Part shown: positions 26,201-38,200 of the stretch, one piece after another | Numbering within the stretch: position 1 is the stretch's first letter | Layout: every line of letters starts with the position of its first letter | Made by a program: the position numbers and the translations under genes | Notes under the pieces: generated by a model | The model's database searches: none | The model's input: the letters and a program-made list of their open reading frames with translations, nothing else | What the model was told of the DNA's origin: nothing | From: Saccoglossus kowalevskii | Taxonomy: Eukaryota > Hemichordata > Enteropneusta > Harrimaniidae | Direction of reading: 5' to 3' | NCBI RefSeq assembly: GCF_000003605.2 | Contig: NW_003140346.1 | Span: 7,347 to 50,711, forward strand | Length of the DNA: 43,365 nucleotides

Positions 26201-29200
26201 TATTGATAATCTTTAAAAATAAAAATCAACAATGTTCTTGTATAATAGTTATCAACAAATATGCTGAATTGTGACCAGATTTATTGCGCATATTATAGTC
26301 GCATTGACATATTACAATATGTTTACACTGATGCTCATTTGTTTAAAGTACTTCTTACATAGATGCTCTTTTGTTTATGTACTGTATCCATTTTGAGGCT
26401 TTGACCCCTGACCTGAGTAACAGTTTAGTATTCCAGTATTCTAAAATGGCTGACCGGTATTAGTAAACTTCAGACTTAAACCACACTAAATATAATATTT
26501 CAGAATCTCTGAACATCAAAAAATATTAATAGCCAAGTAATCATATGCAATAATAATGAAAGAATTTATATTTTTATTTCGTTTTACTTACTGCATTGAT
26601 GTGATATTTTTTATGATTATTCCTGTGAGAAATTATTTAGGATAGTTTGGGTGTTGTATTGCTTTGATTAATAAATCACATTTTTGTTATAACTAAAAGA
26701 TATTTTCTCTAATATATCACTTTTTTGAATAATTAAATAATACTTGGCACAAATTCAATAACATTTTTGTGTTCTTTCACCAAATCTTATTTTTTTGCAC
26801 CACAATCTCATTAATTCACACCAAATTGCTATAACTGCACTTTTTGTTCAGTTCAAGGGGTGTATTTTATTAAAACCAAGTGATTTATTTTTAATTATCT
26901 TTTGTTAACAAGGTGATGATATGTGTTTATATATAACATTTATTATGCAAAATTTGCTTTTAACAATTTTTTTTATTTATGCTTTCTGCACAATTCAAGA
27001 CTGTTAACAAATAACAAGCTGAGCAAAGTTAAGGGAAGCATGTTTGTTGGAGTTAGAAATTTAAAAACAATGTAAGTCCCATATGTGTGTGGAAATAGCA
27101 TGCATTTGAAGCACCTCTATCTTCATGCTTTTGTTAATTTTCTTTATAAATGCATGGTTGATTATCATCTGCTTTTAGTTTTCTGTAGTTTTGAAAGATA
27201 TAGAATAAAATATATTATAAACAAAAGAAAATATAGAAATATAGAAAATATTTTGAGCTGTTCTTCCCCCAAATACATATAATGCAGTATTAACTATGGT
27301 GTTGTTGACAATTTATAAGTTCTTTGTAGTTGATGACTGGAAGATGCCAGTGAGGTAGTTGTTGAGTCGACTGTTTACTTGAATTATGGTACATGTGCTG
27401 TATCGGTGGCGTGCTTCTATTAGAGTAAATATGGTACATTTGCTGTATTGCTGGTGTGCTTCTATTAGAGTAAATCTGGTACATGTGCTGTATTGGTGGT
27501 GTGCTTCTATTAGAGTAAATATGGTACATTTGCTGTATTGCAGGTGTGCTTCTATTAGAGTAAATCTGGTACATGTGCTGTATTGGTGGTGTGCTTCTAT
27601 AGAGTAAATGTGGTACATGTGCTGTATTGGTGGCATGCTTCTATTAGAGTAAATATGGTACATGTGCTGTATTGGTGGTGTGCTTCTAATGGAGTAAATA
27701 TGGTACATGTGCTGTATTGGTAGTGTGCTTCCATTAGAGTAAATATGGTACATGTGCTGCATTGGTGGTGTGCTTCTAATATAGTAAATATGGTACATGT
27801 GCTGTATTGGCGGTGTGCTTCTAATAGAGTACATATGGTACATGTGCTGTATCGGTGGCGTGCTTCTATTAGAGTAAATATGGTACATTTACTGTATTGG
27901 TGGTGTACTTCTACCGTATTAGAGTAAATATGGTACATGTACATGTGCTGTATTGGTGGTGTGCTTCCATTAGAGTGAATATGGTACATGTGCTGTATTG
28001 GTGGTGTGCTTCTAATAGAGTAAATATGGTACATGTGCTGTATTGGTGGTGTGCTTCTAATAGAGTAAATATGGTACATGTGCTGTATTGGTGGTGTGCT
28101 TCTAATAGAGTAAATATGGTACATGTGCTGTATTGGTGGTGTGCTTCTAATAGAGTAAATATGGTACATGTGCTGTATTGGTGGTGTGCTTCTAATAGAG
28201 TAAATATGGTACATGTGCTGTATTGGTGGTGTGCTTCTATTAGAGTAAATATGGTACTGTATTGGTGGATAATTCGTATGCTTACCGCACCATTATTGGT
28301 CCCAACCAATACCCTCAGCGTTGTGCTGTAGTTAGTGTCTTGCTAGCTCACCTGCAGGCATTCACCTCCCGGCCAGAACCCAATCCATGAATGAAACCCC
28401 CCATTGTTGCCTCAATCTATTAATACTATATATTATTTTCATAAATAATGTGCATTTCAATTGCAATTTTATTGTCATAGTAATTAATACTAACAGCATC
28501 AATTTAATGAAAATTTTTCTTCATTCAACTTAAATTATCATTGTGATCATCCCTAGATATTCAATGTTCTTTTCTGACAGGTGAATTTTGTTTTGTGTTT
28601 GCTATTAAGTCTTGGTATGCTCTAGTGAAGTTTTATTCCCTTATTTAATTATATGGCAGTCCAAAACTATGTCCCATGTTTATTTTGTGAGGGGCACATT
28701 CTCGTGATTTTGAGAAAATCCCCAAATCTGGTATCACCACAGTCCCTCTGTGGTATCACTAAACAGCTCCTGAGAGTCTCTAACACAAGGGAGTGTTGGT
28801 GACTTTATTAAAATTTTGCCTGCATAAACAGACAAACCTTTCTTGCAGCAAAAGTTTAATGGCTCACAGATGATTATATTATCTAAACTACTTTGCATTA
28901 TACAATGCTGATAGAGTCATGTGATTCAATCGCTAACACATTAGACCTTTAAAATAATGCAAAAAAAACCAAAACAAATTCAAACATTATATAAAAAGTA
29001 TCAAGACAATTACAAAAACTTAGATGCCAGTGTTGTATTACATGAACGAATGAATATTAATACTTGGTGCAGTTGCATACTGTGATGAAATGACATGAGT
29101 TAATACGGCAGAATTGTCATGGAAACTAATATATCTACTTCTCATAATAGAATGCTACGTAGTAACCAGATCTCCTGCATCAACAATGAAACGTTCTCGG

Positions 29201-32200
29201 GTTTAACAAAAGTCAGACTGCTGTAAGTATCCATAACCTCATGAATTTGTCGTTACTCGAAATGAATATGAAATGAAATGAGTCTCATGTAATGGCAGCT
29301 GTAGTGGGTTGAAGCACTGAAATCTGTGATCTGTTTTCAAAACTGATAAATAATTTGTGATACAGCCACTAGGGGGCGCTGCTTTTCTAAAATTGTTTGT
29401 TTTTGTTTCAGATCATTGTATGACAATCAGATAAGGACTGTGATGCCAGGTTCATTTGATAATCTTAAAGAACTCTCCACTCTGTAAGTATAAAGCTGAT
29501 CAAATGACTGGACTGCTATTTTACTTGCATCATTGACAGACTCATTGAGTTATTATCCCATAATGCATTGCATAAATGATCAAGAACATGCTCAGAGTTT
29601 AAATTTGCCATATATAAAATGTACCTAGAATGTTGAATGTTGAAGCTTGCTTGCAAACAGGTTTGTATCACAAGGTAAATTAGTTTTGCTATATCTTTTT
29701 TTAACACTAGAAACCTGCTGTCCAATCCGTTTAACTGTAACTGTCATTTAGGATGGCTAGCTGATTGGTTGAAATCACGTACTATTGTTACGGGGAATCC
29801 AAGATGTCAGGCTCCTTCTCATCTTCGAGAAATACCAATACAGGATCTTAAAAAATATGACTTCAGTTGTGACAGTAAGTAAACACATAAATATCTTGAA
29901 GTTATAAATAATTTTTTTTTGAATGTTTTAATTCCAGTGAAACAGTCAATGTGACTCCCTAGGATCCCAGTAAAAGTCATTGTGACTCTATAGGACCCAA
30001 GTGAAAGTCATTGTGACTCCCTAATGGTAATACCCAGTGAAAGTCATTGTGATTCCCTAATGGTAATACCCAGTGAAAGTCATTGTGACTCCCTAATGGT
30101 AATACCCAGTGAAAGTCATTGTGACTCCCTAATACCAAGTAAAAGTTACTGTGACTCCCTAAGGCCCCAGTGAATGTCATTGAACCTATAGGACCCCAGT
30201 GAAAGTCATTGTGACTCCCTAAGATCCCAGTGAAAGTCAGTGAATTCTTAGTACCCCAGTAAAAGTCAGTGACTCACTAGGACCCCAGTCAAAGTCATTG
30301 TGACTCCCTAAGATCCCAGTGAAAGTCAGTGACTCACTAGGACCCCAGTCAAAGTCATTGTGACTCCCTAAGATCCCAGTCAAAGTCAGTGACTCACTAG
30401 GACCCCAGTCAAAGTCATTGTGACTCCCTAAGACCCTAGTGAAAATCACTATGACTCCAGAGTGAAATGTTTTCAGCTACAATTTACAGTGATCATTTCT
30501 CCTCCTTGGTATGTAAGAAGCACTGAAAAATGTCTCTATGGAGGACTGATTAATGTGTTAATATATTTCAGGTAACAATGACAACAGTTGTCTACCGTCT
30601 CTTGCTTGTCCACGGAATTGTGCGTGTTATGGTACTGTGGTTCGATGCAGTAATAAACAACTGACTAACCCTCCATATAATATACCTAATGAAACAACTG
30701 AACTGTAAGTACTGAACTTTATATTATATTATAAAATGAACCATGGAAATAAGAATTTCATTTAAACTTTTTTATTAACAGTTGTAGAAAAAGTGTGTGC
30801 TTTGAACTTATGAACTTATTCTTTTGTTTTTATGTTAAAGGCCAATAGAGGGCAACATACTGCAATGCCTGTCAGTATCTTGAGAAACAAGAAATCTACT
30901 TAAAATTATAGTATAATGGGGACATTAAAGAAACGCTTCTGATAATTGTTATAACAGTTGATGATTTCACTTACAGTCAAATCATGGTATCTCTGTCCTT
31001 ATAATTCTATTTATTTTTAACAGCTATCTGGATGTCAATAAATTGAAGTCTATTCCTGATTTGTCACGCCTGAAAAACCTCCACACAATGTAAGTCTGTA
31101 CTTTATATGACACAATTGTAACATGGATACTAACATGGGCTATGAAGATTATTCAAACATTTATCCCATCATGCATTGCTGTTACAAATTCTGCTTCTGG
31201 TACTCGCTAAACGTAACAGGCCTTGGAAGTTTATGTCTTATTCAATGTTGTGTATGTTGAGTTGTTAATGACTGTGGTTATTGTCTGATACCCCGGTACA
31301 TTTATTTATGAATTAAGTTATTTCATGTACTGTAAAAGGGTTAATTATTCACTGGGTTTTAATTTTGTTATTTCGCTGACTGGAAAATGCGCTAAATTAA
31401 AACCCAGTGAATATGTAAAATTGAGCATAGAACACATTATCTAAATGATAAAACCGTGAATTTAAAACCCACTGAATATGCCTGAAATGGTAAATCAGTG
31501 AAATTTAAACCAAGTGAAAATTAGTCATTTTACAGTACACCATTTTCATATTAAAGTCACTTGAAATGTGCAACACACATGGTTTTGAAGTCATGTAACA
31601 ATGTGAATGAATCACTATAATTTTTTTTTTTTTTGCAGTGATTTGAGTAATAATGATATCACCACCATCACGAACACTACCTTTGCAAACTTACCCAAGC
31701 TTGCAACATTGTAAGTAAGATGCTTGAATTTTATTTGTTTAATTTAGCCATATATTCATGCTAATATTTATATGAAATTGATTTATTCTCCATTACCTCA
31801 CTTCAGACTACTTGTGTCCTGTTCACATTCAACATAATTAGATTTGAATTCTTTTATTGGTGTTTTTACATGTCTGTGTTTTTACTGCTGCTTATTATCC
31901 TCATACCTTTGCCCTTCTTTGATGGTATTGAAAATAATAAATAATTCTCTAGTCTTTCAAAACACACTCAAATTCTTTCACCAAAATTTTTGTGGAACAT
32001 TTCTTTGAAAATTTAGGACCAAATTGACAGTTTTTGCTACAGTAAAAAATTGTCTTTGATATACTGTTATCATAGTTTGTATGCAAAACAGTACATCTGT
32101 ATTGAATAAAATATTATAATGTACACAAATTAGAAATAAACTATAGGTCGAACTGGATACCCGTCTGAGCCAAACACTGTGTGAACTGAAAATCTGTTTG

Positions 32201-35200
32201 AAACTCTACAGCGTTTCCAGTCTTTTTCCCAAGCTTGCTTATTTACATTTACCTCTTCCTTTGATTAAGATGTATCTCAAACAATACAACAACCGTATTC
32301 CTCTATATGTCCTGTTATTGTTGCCATTCCTTTTTTTCCATTAGAATCCTAAGCTACAACCATATTGGCTGTATACCTCCTGGTACATTCAGAGGTCTCC
32401 ATTCCCTGCGCATATTGTGAGTATCCATAATGACAATCTTATCTGTTTTTTTCATGCTATGTACGTTCAGATTGCTTAGTTACAATAATATTACTTGTAT
32501 TAAACCTGGACTTTTTGAAGGACTACATGCACTGAGGGTTCTGTGAGTATGCCACCAACACAACTGTTATATTATTGCATCACTGACCTGTTCACAACAT
32601 ACAAATGTAATTAATTATCTAGTTGTGCCATAAAACAGGAGCCAGCCTAACGTTTGAAATGTATTTTCACTGTTTAATTCATTCCACTCAAAAAATCTGT
32701 AAAATATTGTCTTGCATGAAATTAAAGCAATTTAAAATGTACTCCTTATTGAATAATTCATCAAATGGGGAGGATCATTTGACATTAACTCTAAAGTAGG
32801 TTAGATGCATACTTAAAATGATTCTGTTGAGTGCAGAGCTGTGTCGAAATTAGTAAAATAAAAGTACATTATGCAGCTAATTCAATACAGAATATGTTCT
32901 TACAACTTGTATTCCTAATAATAGTGGAAAACAACAATATGATAGACATATAATGCTTATATTTTCAGATCTCTCCATGGTAACGACATCTCTACTCTTC
33001 CATCAGGAGCATTCGATGAACTAGAGTCGCTTTCGCATATGTGAGTATTAAATTAGATGTTAAAGTGAGATATTAAAATTAATTGCTAAATTTGAAAAGG
33101 TTGAAACAGATTTGATAACAGTTATATTTTCTTGAAATAGACCAAGGTGATGCTGATGTATGTCTCCTACCGCTGACAGCCCCCTCATTAATTTGTGTTA
33201 GTTCCAAAATATAATGAATTATTAAAAAGAACACCAACATTACTTACTATTCAGATACTCATATAGTGGTTAATTTTGTTGCAACTAATTAAATTTGGTA
33301 ACACATGTGGTTTTTAAAATCAACAACTAGCTTGACTTTTTTTTCTCTTGTGTATCAAAGAATCTGTTACCACTATTAATATCTCTTACCAATACATGTA
33401 TGGTATGATTTTTCTGTAATTGTCAATCAATAATTTGTTTTAAAAAAGTGTTCTTTTGTTCTTTGTTATTGCTGTTTAAATATTTTCAATTTCAAAGTTA
33501 TAGTTATAGGAAAGTTATAGGACAATATCAGATTTTAAACTAAATTACTTTTAAAATTATTTTCTTGCTGACAGTGCCCTTGGTGCCAATCCACTTTACT
33601 GTGATTGTAGTTTGAGATGGTTGTCAGACTGGGTAAAATCTGGTTTCAAGGAGCCAGGTATTGCACGATGTTCTGGTCCATACAATTTGCAAGAAAAGCT
33701 TCTTTTGACAGCACCAACAAGAAAGTTTGAATGTAATGGTAAGTTATCAAAATAGTTATAAATCAACTGAAAAAAGTGAACAAAAAAATTTAAATGCGGT
33801 TCGAAAGTTGTGGGTATCAATGATCTGAGGTTGAGATTCAGTTTGTGTCATCTTTGATTTGGAGTGGATTCTGATAGTTTACCGCTCACAGATGACCATT
33901 TGCTCAACAAGTGTTTTGATTTAGGGATGTCAGACCAAACTGTGAATACTGTTACAAATGGCAATTCAATCCCTAGTCTTTGGCCGCAAAATTGTAACAT
34001 TTTTTTAACTGTTTTTTCATCTACAGAGATCCCTGACCTGTCAATTCTTGCTAAGTGTAATCCGTGTTTAGCTGAGCCGTGTTTAAATGATGGTGAATGT
34101 CACAATGGTGAATATGCTGGATATATATGTAAATGTGCCAGTGGGTTCAAAGGTCAGAACTGTGAGGAAGAGATCAATGAATGTGATAATGAACCCTGTA
34201 AAAATGGAGCTACATGCTACAAACAAAAAAAAGATTTCAGGTATTAAACCATTTTTTAAAAATTATATTAGTATGTTATATATATATATTTTTATTGCTG
34301 TCAACCAATAAATACTATTTCTAAGGATGCAGTAAATTATTATTATTATTGTTATTATTGTTGTTGTTGTTGTTAAATGTAGAACTTCATTGATAATGTA
34401 TACCCTCCTATCCCTACCCACAATTACGACAATTTGTTTTTATATCTTTTCTGTATTTCAGCTGCGAATGTCCAATAGGTTTTGTTGGTGATTTCTGTGA
34501 AGATAATATAAATGATTGTTTATTAAATAATTGTATGAATAATGCCACATGTATTGATGCAGTTAATAACTATACTTGTCAGTGTTCACCTGGATTTACT
34601 GGTGAGTGCCTCCAAATACTAACCTTCAATGCAGTCTGGCACTATTGTCATTTACCCAACATGTATTCTTGGGGGCAGACATTTAGAGATTTTCATCACC
34701 TGGAAACGATCGCTAAAGCTTTGGGATAGTGATTGAGACACTCCTAAACAGTGTAACAAAATAACCCCCTACATATGCAGCATATATATATATATTTGGT
34801 TGCTCAGGATTACCTCAAAGTTGAGTTTTTCTCAAGTTTAGTTGTTTTCATCTTGAAACGTAGGAAGAAAAACTTTATACAGTCCTGTATGTCTTAGCAA
34901 CAACACATTCTTTGACTTAAGCTCAGTTTTTTGTCCAACATGATTCCAGAGACATACTTCCACCGATTTTGTTTAAACATATAGAAGTCTTCAGATTTAC
35001 GGTCTGAGTTTGACTGACTGGCAACGATTTTGTAAAAATCACACGTACATGTTTATCAATTCTTGATGCTTCATTTTAGGATTTAAACAGTAAAACTACC
35101 AAGCCACAATAAATAAAAATGGCTACCTGTCAGCCATTACTATCCCCAAACCCAATACTAGTATTTCACCATATGCTACTCCTGCTAAGTAGGAATGTTC

Positions 35201-38200
35201 TGGTTTGTACATTGTCATACAAACATATTTTGCAGTAAATTTTTTGGTGAAACATTTTTATACACATATCTTTGTTAGATTGATTATATGAATATAATTT
35301 TTCACTGGCTACAGGTCTTGTTCAACCTTTTGACAAAATATGGGAAAAATTATTTTATTTTGTGAAAGGTGACAAAAGTTAATTGTGGTTTTAAAAGGGA
35401 TATAAATGAGTGACCCATTAAATTATTTACTTACAGGTGTTTTCTGTGAAACTGATATCAATTTCTGTGAGCTATTCATCAATCCATGTAAAAATGGAGG
35501 TACATGTGTTGACCTTGTTAATGAATACAGGTAGGTACAAATACTATTATTTAATTTTTTTTTACTTTCTATCATCTGTTGTGTATACATAGCATTGTTG
35601 TGCAAAACATTTCACTGTAACTTTGTTGCATACAAAATAATAATCGTTAGTTTCAGAAATAACAAGTATGGTTATGTTATAGAAGACAGTCATTATGTTT
35701 GAAATTTTGAAAGAAAAATTATATAAAATTTTTTGATTTTTTTTGTTTAGTGTCACTTCATTGCTAATGATAGATATATATCATTCATATAAGTCTAGCG
35801 TTGCAAAATTCATGATGAAAGAAATATCTCTAAGTGTGTCAACTTTTTTCTGATTGTATCTCCCAACAACCAAATTTGATATTCATGGATGAATACAGAT
35901 AAAAAAATATTGACACTGTAAACGTAATAGAAGTATTGTGCAATCTGTCTTCTACTAATATTGTACAATGAAACAGAGGGAATGATGTGGCTTTTATTAC
36001 ATATGTATATTTTTTTGTTTTAAATTGTTAAAATAGAACTTGTGCTTCTGTTGGGGATGCGGCTTATAATACTGATTTTATGGCATTATGTTTCTAGACT
36101 CCATGATGTAAATATTTCCTAGATGGTGAAAATAATGTAATTAATTTACATTGTTCAGTCATGTATTTCCCACCACCCATGTCACAAAGACACTTTTTCA
36201 TATTACTCATATTCAATCTTGTTTTATACATGGCAGATGTGACTGTCCAGAAGGATATGTAGATGTACATTGTAGCTCTACCAACCAGAACTGTAAAGAC
36301 GTCAAATGTCAGAATGGTGGAACGTGTGTGGATGATGAAAAGGAAGACTATACGTGTAAATGTCCGTCTGGATTCAACGGGCCACACTGCGAGTACTCAC
36401 CGAGGGTGTTCAGTCAGCATACCAGTCCATGTCAGTACCAAGACTGTAAAAATAACGGACAATGTTACTACAATAATGTTACAGGTAACTATGGTTGCAA
36501 CTGTTTACCTGGTTTCCATGGTGATAAATGTGAGATGATCATCAGCGTAACCTTCACGCAGAAGGATTCTTACGTACAGTATCATAAATTGGAGAATAAA
36601 CCTAAAGCCAATATTACAATGGTATTTGCTACGAGACAAGAAAATGGAATTCTGTTTTATAATGGATTAATGGATCACATTGCGGTTGAGTTATTCTACG
36701 GACGTGTTCGTGTAAGCTACGATGTCGGTAACTACCCTGTCTCCACTATGTTCAGTTATGAAAAGATCAACGATGGTAATTTTCACTCGTTGGAAATATT
36801 GGCCGTGAAACAGAACATAACAATGCGTGTCGACGATGGCAATCCAAATACAGCAACCAATAAAGGGGACAATGAATATTTAAATGTGGAAACTCCACTT
36901 TACATCGGTGGACTGCCGGAAGAAGTAATCAAAGGGCCTGCTGTTAGGCTTGTACATGTAAGGAATGGAACTAGTTTTAATGGTGAGTTAGACATCCCAG
37001 ATATTGTGTGATTGGTGTTTTTAATTATTATGATTTCGAAATATGGATGTGATAATGAATTATTGTGATTGGCCACATTTTCTGTATTGCTTCTCTGTAA
37101 CTTCCAAATATGGATGTAATTTGATCTTTGTGATTGGCCACAGTTTCCATATTGACTCTCTGTAACTTCCAAATATGGATGTAATTTGATCATTGTGATT
37201 GGCCACAGTTTCCATATTGACTCTCTGTAACTTACAAATATGGATGTAATTTGATCATTGTGATTGGCCACATTTTCCATATCGACTCTCTGTAACTTCC
37301 AAATATGGATGTAATTTGATCATTGTGATTGGCCACATTTTCCATATTGACTCTCGATAACTTCAAGTCGTCATTTAAATTTTCTTTTCATATGCATGTG
37401 ATTTGAATTGTGAATGTTTTAATCATATTCCAATCATACATTACAAATTTTGTTTTATTTCTAATTGTTCATTTCGCCAGGTTGTATGAGGACTGTTTTA
37501 TTGAACGGCGAGTACCTGGATTACACCAAAAGTGAAGAGATGCAAGGCATAGCCCCAGGATGTCCAACTTATGACAAACCTGATCCGTGTATCATGCATA
37601 TGTGTAAACAAGGTTTCTGTCGAGCTCTGGACACGTATAGCTACGTGTGTGACTGTTTAGATGGGTGGATGGGTGCAAAATGTGATAATCGTAAGTGAAA
37701 CAAATAATACATAAATATCTTTTAAGCCCGTCAAAATTAGTTCTGTTTCTGGTTGGCATGCGTGTCAGTTCCAAAGGCCGCTCAGAGCTTTGTTCTGCTC
37801 CGCTGTCAACTTTGTTCGAGGCTTATCATATAAGTGATTGTCCAGTGTCCGGTGTTGTCTGTGTCAACTTTTTTGACTTCTTCTTGAAAATTACTATTCT
37901 TATTGCTTTGATACGTGGTGTACATGTACCTTGGGCAGACCTCTCTTAGATTTGTCCATTTCATGAAGATATTTTCAATTCTATAATTCTGATCAATATT
38001 TTTGTCATTTTTGTTAAAAAGTGATATTTTCGACTTCTTGTTGAAAACCGCAAGTCCGATTGCTTTGATATTATAAATTGGATGACCTTGCCAAATATTG
38101 TAGCAGTGAATATTTCAACAGATAGTCCCAGTGACTTTTAACTAATTGATAGTGGTAATAAGAGTGGCAGTATGAAATTTACACTTATTTATATTTTCAG

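Noticed and set aside
27384-28268. CRISPR array
   Set aside because: Units are directly tandem without unique spacers, and the locus is an animal gene.
27290-28331. Open frames of up to 205 codons on both strands encoding 15-residue repeats
   Set aside because: The 45-bp minisatellite unit is a multiple of three and lacks stops in several frames. The frames exist on both strands, have no domain and lie inside a slit intron.
29977-30449. Minus-strand frames with LGSHNDF repeats
   Set aside because: Translation by-products of the intron 17 minisatellite.
30785-30860. Possible intronic miR-218 hairpin (GTGTGCTTTGAACTT near 30793)
   Set aside because: Vertebrate SLIT2 and SLIT3 host miR-218, so I looked for its seed TTGTGCTTGAT. 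Neither this word nor the one on the minus strand near 22281 continues the match or has a complementary arm nearby.
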